Assembly (NCBI RefSeq): GCF_029892065.1
Contig: NZ_CP120375.1
Location: 124,001 to 188,000 of the forward strand
Length of the DNA stretch: 64,000 nt
Reading direction: 5' to 3'
From: Sinorhizobium garamanticum
GTDB taxonomy: Bacteria > Pseudomonadota > Alphaproteobacteria > Rhizobiales > Rhizobiaceae
A program made the translations under genes and the position numbers. Below, piece after piece: positions 1 through 8,488 of the stretch. The notes beneath the pieces are model-generated. The model did no database searches. It was given only the letters and a program-made list of their open reading frames with translations, and was not told where the DNA came from. Position 1 is the first letter of the stretch. Each line of letters opens with the position of its first letter.

Positions 1-94
1 TGGCCGGTGCAGCAATATGAAACCTGACCTGGCAAGGGTTTCGTCGCAGCACGTCGTCCGCTGCATCCATGTCGGCGAAGGGGTACGTCAATGA
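1..94 (+). CDS. Peptide-type ABC transporter ATP-binding protein, C-terminal end (DppD/OppD family, partial)
   Basis: Only the last 30 codons lie in the window, read in frame from base 2 to the TGA at 92-94. The tail has the late-Cys pattern (a Cys, a Pro-Asp-Leu turn, then Val-Val-Arg-Cys) that ends the oligopeptide-binding C-terminal extension of DppD/OppD ATPases. The stop overlaps the ATG of the next ATPase gene by four bases (ATGA). This is the normal arrangement in dpp/opp operons, where two different ATPases sit side by side. The nucleotide-binding domain is outside the window, so the family call rests on the tail and the context. Confidence 0.7.
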   Translation, partial: GRCSNMKPDLARVSSQHVVRCIHVGEGVRQ

Positions 95-1050
95 CATTGT
101 TGCGTCTCAATGCGGTTAGCCGCCGATATCCGATCGGGGCACAAGTCTTCGGACAAAAGAACTTTCTGACCGCAGTCGATGCGGTGTCGCTGGAGGTCCG
201 CAAAGGCCAGACGACCGGCGTCGTTGGCGAATCCGGCTGCGGAAAATCCACTACCGGACGCATTGCGCTGGGTTTGGAGCAAGCCGATGGCGGGCAGGTC
301 CTGTTCGAGGGAATTCCACTGCCGCAGGCTGACACAAAGGATTGGCGTGCGAAGCGGCAGCGCATGCAGCTTGTCTTCCAGGATACCTTGGCAGCGCTCG
401 ACCGGCGAATGACGGTAGGCGATCTGATTGCCGAGCCCTTGATCATCCATCGGATCGGCAAAGCCAGAGATCATGCGCAACGTGTTCTGGAACTTCTCGA
501 AGCCGTCGGTCTCAGCAGGCATCACCAAGCGCTCTATCCGCATCAGCTTTCCGGCGGCCAGCGCCAACGCGTGGTGCTGGCGCGCGCGCTCGCGCCGAAC
601 CCATCGCTTCTGGTTTGCGACGAGCCCGTGTCCGCGCTCGACGTTTCCGTCCAGGCGCAAATCGTCAACCTGCTCATGGACCTTCAGCGCGAACACGGGC
701 TGGGCATTCTCTTCATCAGCCACGACCTGAGGATCGTTCGACATGTCAGCGACCGTATCGTCGTCATGTATCTCGGTCGGGTGGTTGAGGAAGGACGTGC
801 TGACGCCGTCATCGATCGACCGGCTCATCCTTACACGCGGGCGCTCGTGTCGGCTCTGCCGAGGCTTCCAGGTGGCTTCGAGCACTATGTCCCCTTACCC
901 GGCGAACCGCCAAGTCCCGCCGATCGGCCGCAGGGATGTCCTTTCCATCCACGCTGTGCCCTGGCAAAAGACATCTGCCGCAACAGCGAACCGCCTCTCC
1001 TACCAACGGAACCGGAACGGCAGGTTGCTTGCCATCTGGTGACAGACTGA
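91..1050 (+). CDS. Peptide/nickel-type ABC transporter ATP-binding protein (DppF/OppF family)
   Basis: Cytoplasmic ATPase subunit that powers an oligopeptide-class importer. In the 319-residue product I see Walker A (GESGCGKST, about residues 47-55), the ABC signature LSGGQRQR near residue 153, Walker B ending CDEP, and the switch His in ISHD. The C-terminal oligopeptide-binding extension carries the usual Pro-rich stretch and Cys residues (CPFHPRC). The length is typical of DppF. The ATG overlaps the previous gene's stop, and its own TGA overlaps the next gene's ATG (TGATG), so the ATPases and permeases are translationally coupled. The substrate cannot be read from an ATPase. The binding protein gene must lie upstream of the window. 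Confidence 0.93.
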   Translation: MTLLRLNAVSRRYPIGAQVFGQKNFLTAVDAVSLEVRKGQTTGVVGESGCGKSTTGRIALGLEQADGGQVLFEGIPLPQADTKDWRAKRQRMQLVFQDTLAALDRRMTVGDLIAEPLIIHRIGKARDHAQRVLELLEAVGLSRHHQALYPHQLSGGQRQRVVLARALAPNPSLLVCDEPVSALDVSVQAQIVNLLMDLQREHGLGILFISHDLRIVRHVSDRIVVMYLGRVVEEGRADAVIDRPAHPYTRALVSALPRLPGGFEHYVPLPGEPPSPADRPQGCPFHPRCALAKDICRNSEPPLLPTEPERQVACHLVTD

Positions 1051-1991
1051 TGACATCCTTCGTCTATTATATCGCCCCCAAGATCCTGCGGGCTGCCCTC
1101 TCGATCGTAGTGGTCGTCACCCTGACATTCGTCGTGCTGCGTGCCTCGGGCGATCCTGCGCTGCAAATCCTCGGGCCGAGCGCTCGCGCTCCGGATCTCG
1201 AGGCGTTCCGGCAGCGCTGGGGATTGGATCAGCCTCTTTACATCCAGTATGTCCACTATCTCTGGGCCGCCTTGCAGGGCGACTTCGGAAACTCGATGTT
1301 GGGCGGCAGGCCTGCAATGCAGCTGGTCCTTGAGAGAATGCCCCTGACGCTAGCGCTGATGCTCCCTGCGCTCGCACTGAATGTTCTGATAGGCATTCCG
1401 ATCGGCGCTTATGCCGCCATGCACCGCGACAGCTGGATCGACAGGTGCGTGATGATGCTGACAGTGCTTGGCTTCACGGTTCCGAGTTTCGTTCTCGGGC
1501 TACTGTTCATTCTGATCTTTTCGGTGACACTTGGATTGTTTCCATCGGGCGGCGCTGACAAGTGGCAAAGTTTCGTCCTGCCGGTGCTGACGCTTGGCAT
1601 TGGTGGTGCGGCCGTCATCGCCCGCTTCACCCGCAGCGCCATGATCGAGGTCTTATCCCAACTCTATGTAGTGGCTGCCAGCGCCAAGGGCGTTACCTGG
1701 CGCCAGGTCATCCACTATCACGCTTTGCCCAACGCGCTGATTCCCATTCTTACGCTCTTGGGCCTCATGCTGGGTGGGCAAGTGGCCGGAGCAGTGCTTG
1801 TCGAAGCTGTCTTCGGCTGGCCGGGCATCGGCCAGCTTCTCGTGATTTCTGTTGGAAACCGCGATCTGGCTGTCGTGCAGGTCATCCTTCTTCTCGTTGC
1901 GCTGACGATGACCTCCGCGAACCTGATGATGGACCTGCTCTATGGCGTGATTGATCCACGTCTGCGGACAAATCGCTCCGCATCGCACTGA
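1050..1991 (+). CDS. Peptide/nickel-type ABC transporter permease (DppB family)
   Basis: Inner-membrane permease of 313 residues with six hydrophobic segments. The first is an N-terminal helix right after MTSFVYYIAPKIL, followed by the periplasmic loop typical of DppB and the binding-protein-dependent transport domain. The cytoplasmic EAA-like loop (AASAKGVTWRQVIHYHALPNAL) is clear. I start at the ATG at 1050, which overlaps the previous TGA. A longer in-frame reading to 936 only runs back through the ATPase gene. It pairs with the following DppC-type permease. Confidence 0.93.
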   Translation: MTSFVYYIAPKILRAALSIVVVVTLTFVVLRASGDPALQILGPSARAPDLEAFRQRWGLDQPLYIQYVHYLWAALQGDFGNSMLGGRPAMQLVLERMPLTLALMLPALALNVLIGIPIGAYAAMHRDSWIDRCVMMLTVLGFTVPSFVLGLLFILIFSVTLGLFPSGGADKWQSFVLPVLTLGIGGAAVIARFTRSAMIEVLSQLYVVAASAKGVTWRQVIHYHALPNALIPILTLLGLMLGGQVAGAVLVEAVFGWPGIGQLLVISVGNRDLAVVQVILLLVALTMTSANLMMDLLYGVIDPRLRTNRSASH

Positions 1992-2000
1992 GGAAGCCGC

Positions 2001-2834
2001 GTGCAAAAGAAACAAAAAATCGACCCGCCGACGCTCATTGCGGCGCTCTGGCTTTGCCTTATGCTGCTGATCGCGATCGCCGCACCGCTGATTGCGCCAC
2101 ATGACATCACCGCGATGGATCTCCGCCACCGCCTCGATCCGCCTTTCGGTTTCGGCGGAACGGTCTCGCATCTGTTCGGAACCGATGATCTCGGTCGTGA
2201 CGTCGCGTCGCGACTCTACTTCTCAATCCGCACAAGTCTCCTGATTGCCTTCAGCGCAACTCTGATCAGCGTCTTCATCGGAACGGCGATCGGATTTGTC
2301 GCAGCTTATTTCCGCGGTGTTGTGGAGCATTTCCTGCTGCTGCTCATCGACGTTCAGGCCTCGCTTCCGTTTCTTATCGTGGCACTTGCAATGCTGGCCT
2401 TTTTCGGCAATTCGCTCGTGCTGTTCGTCGGGCTGATGGGGCTTTACGGATGGGAACGCAACGCCCGCCTGGCGCGCGGACTGGCACTTGCGGCTGGCGC
2501 TCAAGGATATGCCGGCGCCACCCGGCAGCTCGGCGCGCATCCCTTGCGGATCTACCTTCGCCACATATTGCCGAACAGTGCCGCCACGCTGCTGGTGGCG
2601 GCGACCGTGACCTTTCCGGAGATCGTCCTTGTGGAAAGCGGACTCTCCTTCCTCGGCCTCGGCGTTCAGCCACCTATGACCAGCCTCGGCGTCATGGTGG
2701 GTACCGGTCGCGAATATATCACCCGCGCTTCCTGGATGTTGCTTGCCCCCAGCATTGTCATCGTGGTCACGGCCATGGCCATCAGCGTTCTTGGCGACTC
2801 ACTCCGCGACAAACTCGATCCTACGCTCAGGTAA
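2001..2834 (+). CDS. Peptide/nickel-type ABC transporter permease (DppC family)
   Basis: Second inner-membrane permease of the importer, 277 residues, starting at a GTG preceded by AGGAAG. After an N-terminal membrane helix come the DppC hallmarks: the FGTDDLGRDV motif, five further membrane segments, and the EAA loop (GATRQLGAHPLRIYLRHILPN). It ends with the family-typical GDSLRDKLDP tail. It lies nine bases after the DppB-type gene. Together the genes give a complete translocator minus its binding protein. The position next to a phosphonate cluster invites the idea of phosphonopeptide uptake, but nothing in the permeases shows this. Confidence 0.93.
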   Translation: MQKKQKIDPPTLIAALWLCLMLLIAIAAPLIAPHDITAMDLRHRLDPPFGFGGTVSHLFGTDDLGRDVASRLYFSIRTSLLIAFSATLISVFIGTAIGFVAAYFRGVVEHFLLLLIDVQASLPFLIVALAMLAFFGNSLVLFVGLMGLYGWERNARLARGLALAAGAQGYAGATRQLGAHPLRIYLRHILPNSAATLLVAATVTFPEIVLVESGLSFLGLGVQPPMTSLGVMVGTGREYITRASWMLLAPSIVIVVTAMAISVLGDSLRDKLDPTLR

Positions 2835-2846
2835 TGGATAATCCCG

Positions 2847-2930
2847 ATGCAAAAGAAGCTTATTTCCATCCTCGTTGACGGCGTCAGTGCCGACACATTC
2901 GAGACCTATGCGCACCGGTTGCGAACATGA
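2847..2930 (+). pseudogene. Truncated 5' end of a gene, possibly alkaline-phosphatase-superfamily (27 codons)
   Basis: Thirteen bases after the permease stop an ATG opens a 27-codon frame whose start (MQKKLISILVDGVSAD) looks like the N-terminus of type I phosphodiesterase/alkaline phosphatase superfamily enzymes. In those proteins a beta strand runs into the metal-binding Asp-Gly. The frame then stops, and the next gene is on the other strand. I read it as the remains of a fifth operon gene whose body was lost when the neighbouring DNA arrived. The family call rests on one short motif and is weak. Confidence 0.4.
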
Positions 2931-3084
2931 GCCGGGTTGGCAGACACGCTGGGCTTCGCTGTAAGCGACATAAGAGCATAGCTGGTAAAGAGCAGATATG
3001 TCGGCGAAAAACCCAAAACTCACCGACCGGAATCTTCAGGAACGAACCGGACAAACAGCGTCAGCGCGCCGGTTGGGCTAACCC

Positions 3085-4800
3085 TCAAGCTGGGGCCCCA
3101 GGCGATCTCGCAAAGGGGATCGTGCAATCGCTTAGATTGCGCCCTAAGATCTTTACCAGTACTTTGTTCTCAGCGGGGGTGCGAACTGCCAGACGCAAAT
3201 AACGATCCGCATCCTTCATTATCTGATAGCCACAATCTCTGACCAGAACGGATTCGCGCACAACAAGGCGGCGCTTCAACGCGACGGCTGAAAGCGAATC
3301 CTCGGGCAACCGGCATAAGACGAAATTTGTCTGTGACGGCACGATCTCCAGTCCCGGGACGGTCCTGAGATCTCGGATGAACTGCTCTCGATCCTCTCGC
3401 AGCAGTTTGAGACTGTTGTCCAGTTCTTTCAGGAATTCGGGCAGGATGAACAGCGCATATTCCGCAATACCATTTATGTTCCACAGTGGCAGCTTCCGCC
3501 GGACGGCAGCGACAAACTCGATGTCGCTGCTCATGAGATAGCCCAGCCGTATTCCGCCCAATCCGAAGACCTTTCCGAGGCTTTTGACCACTATCAAATT
3601 GCCATGGGACGGCACAAGGGTCTCAGCGCTGCTGGCACGACCATCACTGGGAAAATCGATGAAAGACTCGTCAACGACCAGCCGCCGGCCGTGACTTTCG
3701 AGCGCTTTGATCAGCCAAACTATGTCTGCGAAATCGACTAGCCGGCCAGTAGGATTGTTGGGATTGACTACGATTGCAGTGTCAGCATCGGTGGCTACCA
3801 CGAATTCCAAAAAGGCTTTCACGTCGAGGTCAAAAAGGGGCGGGGCGAGAACGAAACTCTTCTTACGCTCCTGTTCGAGCGGCGTCTGAAACCCGGCAAA
3901 TGTCGGCGTCGGAATCGCTATCGTCGGGTTCAAGGTTGCGTAGAGCGCCTGTATAAGGTCCGTCACGCCGTTGCCGACGGCAAGAAAGGCGCTGGGCTGC
4001 GCTGTCATCGCCGCGACGAGCGACGCAATGTCAACTTGTTGAGAAGGATAACATGTCAGCGCGCCTTCGATCCTGTGCGTAAGCCGTTGATAGAAAGCTT
4101 TCGGTGGAAATCGCGTGTTGCATAGCAGCATGTGCTCCGCAATTGGCTTGCGCCAATATCCTCCAACGCTCGTCTCCAGCCGATACAGCAGGTTCTCGTC
4201 GTCGCATCGAAATTCCGCGACGGAGACGTCCACGCCATCGCGAATGTCGAGCAATTCTTCCTTGGTGCCCTCTTTGCTAACTAAGGGCGGGATTTTTGCT
4301 CGAGACAGGCCCCTTGCGAGCGCTTCGAAGATGTGTTGCGGATCGTCACTGATCACAATGTTGTTTTCGGGCAAAAGCCTGCGCAAATCATGGCAAGTTA
4401 GATGATAAACACCTGTTGGCGATTCGGGCCGCCACGCGGTGCCGCGCAGCCCGCGACCCGGCTTTATCTTGGCAAGAATGGAACTATCGAAGAGCGGCGT
4501 CCCCCAGATGAGAAGAGTGTCGTTTTCGTAACGAAGCAGCGTTTCGATAAACCCATCGCCGGATAGTGAACAAGCTATTGCGTCGAACCCGCTGCAAAGC
4601 GCCTCCAGCCTGTCATCGTCGAGTGCATTGGCGCAGACAAGGATTTCCGTAACGCCACTTTTCATGCATGCTGTGGCTAACCGCTCCAAAAGTGGTTGGC
4701 CGCAAATCGGAACCGAAGGCGCGTTATAACTGCCGCTCCAAAGGTGTATTTCCGATCCCCTGAAATCGAGGAAGAAAATCGCTCGCATTGTGCTCGCCAT
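3085..4800 (-). CDS. Nucleotidyltransferase-like / CobD-like PLP enzyme fusion, phosphonate cluster
   Basis: A 571-residue fusion. Residues about 5-225 resemble an NTP-transferase fold (PICGQPLLERLATA and ILVCANAL strands), but the Gly-rich nucleotide loop is degenerate. Residues about 245-565 are a fold-type I PLP domain with the PNNPTG motif near 347-352, Asp in VVDESFIDF, and the lysine in SLGKVFGLGGIRLGY (Lys410). The DESFIDF stretch, the WNINGIAEYAL helix and the ending RYLRLAVRTPAEN resemble CobD (threonine-phosphate decarboxylase) more than ordinary HisC. It is last in the leftward arm of the phosphonate cluster. A CobD-like decarboxylase could turn phosphonoalanine into aminoethylphosphonate; this is inference, and an aminotransferase role remains possible. 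Start chosen at 4800, preceded by AGGGAG, rather than the longer frame to 4899. Confidence 0.75.
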   Translation of the reverse strand: MASTMRAIFFLDFRGSEIHLWSGSYNAPSVPICGQPLLERLATACMKSGVTEILVCANALDDDRLEALCSGFDAIACSLSGDGFIETLLRYENDTLLIWGTPLFDSSILAKIKPGRGLRGTAWRPESPTGVYHLTCHDLRRLLPENNIVISDDPQHIFEALARGLSRAKIPPLVSKEGTKEELLDIRDGVDVSVAEFRCDDENLLYRLETSVGGYWRKPIAEHMLLCNTRFPPKAFYQRLTHRIEGALTCYPSQQVDIASLVAAMTAQPSAFLAVGNGVTDLIQALYATLNPTIAIPTPTFAGFQTPLEQERKKSFVLAPPLFDLDVKAFLEFVVATDADTAIVVNPNNPTGRLVDFADIVWLIKALESHGRRLVVDESFIDFPSDGRASSAETLVPSHGNLIVVKSLGKVFGLGGIRLGYLMSSDIEFVAAVRRKLPLWNINGIAEYALFILPEFLKELDNSLKLLREDREQFIRDLRTVPGLEIVPSQTNFVLCRLPEDSLSAVALKRRLVVRESVLVRDCGYQIMKDADRYLRLAVRTPAENKVLVKILGRNLSDCTIPFARSPGAPA

Positions 4801-5022
4801 CTTCAGACTCCCTTGTGCGACCAAGCCGATGCGTAGAAGCCCTTTGCGCCGCTTGCAGGGCGGCCATCGGCCGGAATGCCCTGGGTGACCAAATGGCACC
4901 TGTGACTCTGCTGAGACATTCGCCCCGACCTCGCACAGATCCTCGGCCGGTCCGATGCTGCCTTCGCCACGCCACGTCTTTTTTTGACAGGCGCGTCCAT
5001 GCCACCGAAGCTCGCAGTTTCA

Positions 5023-6912
5023 TCACGTCAGAACCTCCTTGAAGAAGAGCCCGAGGTTGGCCAGAAGCCAGAATTTCCGGCCGAAGGCATCAGATGGGTT
5101 TACCCGTCCGCTTTCGAACCAGCGCTTTAAGGCATGAAGGTCGAATAGATCACACAGCGGCGAATCTCCTCCAAGAATGAGGTTTCGATAATCCCGTGCT
5201 CCGTCTCCGATTGCCCATTGGCCGAGCGGAAGCGGAAATCCCATCTTCTTGCGGCAAAGAACGGACTGCGGCAGGACGCTGCGATATTCCCTTCGCAGCG
5301 GATATTTTGACACGTCAAGGTGCTCGCTGAAGGACGAAACGGGAGAACTCAGCGCCTGAGCCGGCGCGATGGGCGACTTCCACTTCAGCCGGTCGGACCC
5401 CGGGATGGCCATCGCCGCCGTTACGAGCTGGTGATCGGTGTAGGGGACACGTGCTTCAATGCCAGCAGCCATCGTGGTGTTATCGACCATTTCGAGTAGC
5501 GCCGGCAAATGTGTCGCGACGAAGATATGGGCGATCTTGCTGAAGAAATCTCCAACCGCCTCCGAAAATTGCTGCTCGAAATGACTGCGAAGTTGCATCT
5601 CCTCGGCGCGAAGGTTGCCTCCGATTGTGAGCGAACGGATCTCCTCGATGGGAAAGTAGGTGTACCTGTCCAGGAAAAACTGCAGCTTATCAGCATGACG
5701 TCCCAATTCGAGCCGCCGACGAGCAATTTCTGCCAAGGGAGATGGGAATGCGGTGAGGAATCTGCTTCGCCGATGATCATAGGGCGTTCGAAACAGTCGG
5801 CTATAACCGGCAAAAATCTCATCCGCCCCCTCGCCGGTGAAGACGACTTTATGTTCCTTTGCAACTGCCTTGGCGAGCGTAAACATGGCGATTTCGTTGT
5901 GCATGCCGAGCGGATGTCCTCGCAAACGAACCAGCTCCGCGATCTCCTTGAGGTCCGACGGCCCTCTGATCGGGATGATGCGGTGGGCAAGACCAAAATG
6001 CGTCGCGACCTCTCTGGCATAGCCGGTCTCGTCGTAGTCGGGGCCTTGAACTTTCCCGGTATAGAAGACCGGCTTCTTGCTCGACCGAGTCGAGAGCTCG
6101 TAGGCCAGAATGCTGGAATCAAGCCCTCCGGACAGCAGCGCAGCGACCGGTACGTCAGCGACCAACTGACGCTCGACCGCATTTCCGAGAAGCCACTTCA
6201 CCTCCGACGGACGCGGCCTTGAACGTTCAAGGTGCGCCGGAAGGCTCCACCAACGTTCGCAACTATGTCGACCTCTTCTGATCTCAAGCAGCCTTCCTGG
6301 TTCCAATTTTGATATGCCAGCAAAGAGCGTTCTGGAGCCGACAACGGCCCGGTAGGAGAGAAAGCTCAGTGCTCCGACCAGGTCGGGTTTACGGGTGATT
6401 CCTGGCCAGCGTATGAGTGCGTTAGGCTGCGAGGCAAAGACAAACCCGGCATCGCTATCGGTATAGTAGAGCGGCTTTACGCCGAGGCGATCGCGCGCGA
6501 TGAGAACGCTGGCTGACCTCGGATCGAAGAGGGCGAAGGCGAATATGCCGTCAAGGCGGCTTAGGAACGACTTGCCCCAGGCGAGATAGGCCTTGAGAAG
6601 AACTTCGGTATCCGACTCCGTCGAGAAGCCGTGACCGAGTTGCGCGAGCTCGTATTTCAGTTCGCGGTAATTGTAAATCTCGCCATTGTAGGTGATCACC
6701 ACGCCACTCGCCGCATCGCGAAATGGCTGGTTCGCCCTCGAGTTTAGATCGATAATCGACAATCTTCGATGCGCAAACGCCACCGAACCGTCAATATAAA
6801 TGCCTTTGGCATCCGGCCCGCGGTGAGCCAAAGCGTCGGCGCAATCTTCGACCGTCTCGGCAGAGACCGCTGCACCACCATGTCTGAAGACTATCCCGAA
6901 GATTCCGCACAT
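5023..6912 (-). CDS. asnB: Asparagine synthetase (glutamine-hydrolysing), AsnB family
   Basis: 629 residues with the complete two-domain layout. The N-terminal class II glutamine amidotransferase domain begins MCGIFGIV with the nucleophile Cys2; the RRLSIID and YNGEIYNYREL motifs follow. The C-terminal synthetase domain carries the PP-loop SGGLDSS (261-267) and the GEGADEIFAGY motif. AsnB enzymes activate a carboxylate as the acyl-adenylate and transfer ammonia from glutamine. In biosynthetic clusters they often amidate or form amide bonds in products. Between a methyltransferase and the CobD-like fusion on the same strand, it probably amidates a carboxylate of the phosphonate product rather than serving housekeeping asparagine synthesis. 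The substrate is unknown. Confidence 0.9.
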   Translation of the reverse strand: MCGIFGIVFRHGGAAVSAETVEDCADALAHRGPDAKGIYIDGSVAFAHRRLSIIDLNSRANQPFRDAASGVVITYNGEIYNYRELKYELAQLGHGFSTESDTEVLLKAYLAWGKSFLSRLDGIFAFALFDPRSASVLIARDRLGVKPLYYTDSDAGFVFASQPNALIRWPGITRKPDLVGALSFLSYRAVVGSRTLFAGISKLEPGRLLEIRRGRHSCERWWSLPAHLERSRPRPSEVKWLLGNAVERQLVADVPVAALLSGGLDSSILAYELSTRSSKKPVFYTGKVQGPDYDETGYAREVATHFGLAHRIIPIRGPSDLKEIAELVRLRGHPLGMHNEIAMFTLAKAVAKEHKVVFTGEGADEIFAGYSRLFRTPYDHRRSRFLTAFPSPLAEIARRRLELGRHADKLQFFLDRYTYFPIEEIRSLTIGGNLRAEEMQLRSHFEQQFSEAVGDFFSKIAHIFVATHLPALLEMVDNTTMAAGIEARVPYTDHQLVTAAMAIPGSDRLKWKSPIAPAQALSSPVSSFSEHLDVSKYPLRREYRSVLPQSVLCRKKMGFPLPLGQWAIGDGARDYRNLILGGDSPLCDLFDLHALKRWFESGRVNPSDAFGRKFWLLANLGLFFKEVLT

Positions 6913-6944
6913 CGGCGTAACTCTCGCGCTACGGGGAAAACTCG

Positions 6945-7859
6945 TTACTGCCTCGGCTTTTCGCCGATCATCTGGATGCAGCCGTCACCAAACCAGAAAC
7001 GCGCCAGCGGGTGGTCATAATAGCGGTACATGGGAGCGAGAAAGCGCCGCAGATTGTGGAAATCGCGGGTATACCGCGATATCCTACGGACATTTTCGAG
7101 ACCGGATTCGGCATACCAACCTCTGATCTGCATCTCTGTGAAATTGAAGTCGTGATATGTCGGTGCCTGGAGACGGTCCCGTATCGTCACGAACAGATCA
7201 TCGTCGAAAAGGCTCCGGAAAAACTCGTTTTCGTTCGGCAGATATTCGGCTTCTTCGCGGTCCTTGGTATCCAGAAGCCAGTCGACGGCCTGGCGCGCTG
7301 TGGCCGCGCTGAGATTGTCGACGGAGCGGCGAAATTGATCGTCGCTTTGATAGAGTTCGCGTAAATGATTGATGCACCGGTAGAGGACACCATTGGCCGT
7401 ACCCATGATGGTCAGGAAGAAATTGCCTCCCGGGCGCGTGACACGCACGAGCTCTTGGAATCCTTTTTGGGGGTCGCTGGTATGCGGGAGGACACCGGCG
7501 CAATGAACGAAATCGAAACTCGTGTCGTCGAACGGCAAGTCGAGGACGCTCCCGGCGACAAGCACTGAGCGCGCGCCAAAGCGGCCGAGCCGCTTGCGCG
7601 CACAGTCCATCCATGCATCGCCCAATTCAAGCGATGTCACGCTGCGAGCTCCCTTGTTGAGGAATGCGTAAGACGCATTGGCGTTTGATCCACATCCCGC
7701 ATCCAGGATGTCGAGACCGCGAAAGCCTCCCGATGGCAGACCGAAATAGTCATCACCAATGAGGGATGTTAACCTGTCAAAGATGTGATCGTCATCCTCC
7801 TGCTGGCGCTGGTGGCAGTCGAAGACGGCACGGGTCTCTGTTTCGAAGGCGCTTTCCAT
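6945..7859 (-). CDS. SAM-dependent methyltransferase, class I
   Basis: 304 residues with a Rossmann methyltransferase core. Motif I is LDAGCGSN (about residues 50-57), an acidic residue ends strand 2 (LELGD), the GSVLDLPF motif follows, and then VHCAGVLPHT and LVRVTRPGG. The C-terminal third (about 190-304) is not part of the core and includes TYHDFNFTEMQIRGWY, a segment also seen in other family-11-type methyltransferases that includes substrate-facing elements. It lies between the CDP-alcohol phosphotransferase (17 bases upstream) and asnB (32 bases downstream) on the same strand, so it is part of the leftward phosphonate operon. Likely O- or N-methylation of the product; the site is not predictable. 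Confidence 0.85.
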   Translation of the reverse strand: MESAFETETRAVFDCHQRQQEDDDHIFDRLTSLIGDDYFGLPSGGFRGLDILDAGCGSNANASYAFLNKGARSVTSLELGDAWMDCARKRLGRFGARSVLVAGSVLDLPFDDTSFDFVHCAGVLPHTSDPQKGFQELVRVTRPGGNFFLTIMGTANGVLYRCINHLRELYQSDDQFRRSVDNLSAATARQAVDWLLDTKDREEAEYLPNENEFFRSLFDDDLFVTIRDRLQAPTYHDFNFTEMQIRGWYAESGLENVRRISRYTRDFHNLRRFLAPMYRYYDHPLARFWFGDGCIQMIGEKPRQ

Positions 7860-7876
7860 GGCTTCCTCCCGATTGA

Positions 7877-8488
7877 TTAGGGTGCGAATTCGCCTGCGAG
7901 CAAGGCGATAGAACCGGCAGTGGAAAGCGTCAGATTAGCCAGACGCAAAGCGGTACCTGTGCCGGGAAATTTGAAACTGGAAAGATGTAATATGGACAGA
8001 AGGAATGCCGCGCCAATCACAATGCCGCCGAGGCGGCCAATGACCAAATAGCGATTCGCTGCAAACAAAATGGCCAGCACGAACAGATCGTTGTTCAGCG
8101 GAAGTCCTCTCCCGTATCCGTCCACATCGAGGCGGAAGACCGAGAAATAGCTGAGACGAAGCGCCGCCGATAGCATCAGACAGACGGCCGCGAGAAAGGC
8201 CAAAGCCGAGAAGGCGTTGAACGACAATATCACCACGGCAGGAAAGACGGCAGCATAGACTAGGTCCGCAAATCCATCGAAGGCGGCCCCGATCTGGGCT
8301 GTCACTGCGGATCGGTTGGGCAAGCTCTTCGCGATCATGCCGTCCAAATCATCGGCGAGGAGCGCCCATAGGGCAAAACAGATCCCGATTTCATAACACC
8401 CCACCAAGGCGAGATAGATTGCTGTCGTCGATAGGACGAGCCCGAGAGCAGTGATAGCATTCGCTGGGTCGTAGAGATAACGTATCAT
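7877..8488 (-). CDS. CDP-alcohol phosphatidyltransferase family membrane enzyme
   Basis: 203 residues, mostly membrane helices. The CDP-alcohol phosphotransferase signature is recognisable around DDLDGMIAK, followed by GAAFDGFAD, giving the metal-binding aspartates. Two departures stand out: Lys replaces the usual Arg, and the spacer before the Gly is 12 residues instead of the usual 8. Further on, RLSYF and GRGLPLNND recall phosphatidylserine synthases. Such enzymes displace CMP from a CDP- or CMP-activated donor. Next to a PntC-like cytidylyltransferase it is the natural candidate to move an activated phosphonate onto an alcohol or lipid (inference). Its ATG overlaps the stop of the broken upstream frame (ATGA), showing former coupling to that gene. 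Confidence 0.82.
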   Translation of the reverse strand: MIRYLYDPANAITALGLVLSTTAIYLALVGCYEIGICFALWALLADDLDGMIAKSLPNRSAVTAQIGAAFDGFADLVYAAVFPAVVILSFNAFSALAFLAAVCLMLSAALRLSYFSVFRLDVDGYGRGLPLNNDLFVLAILFAANRYLVIGRLGGIVIGAAFLLSILHLSSFKFPGTGTALRLANLTLSTAGSIALLAGEFAP

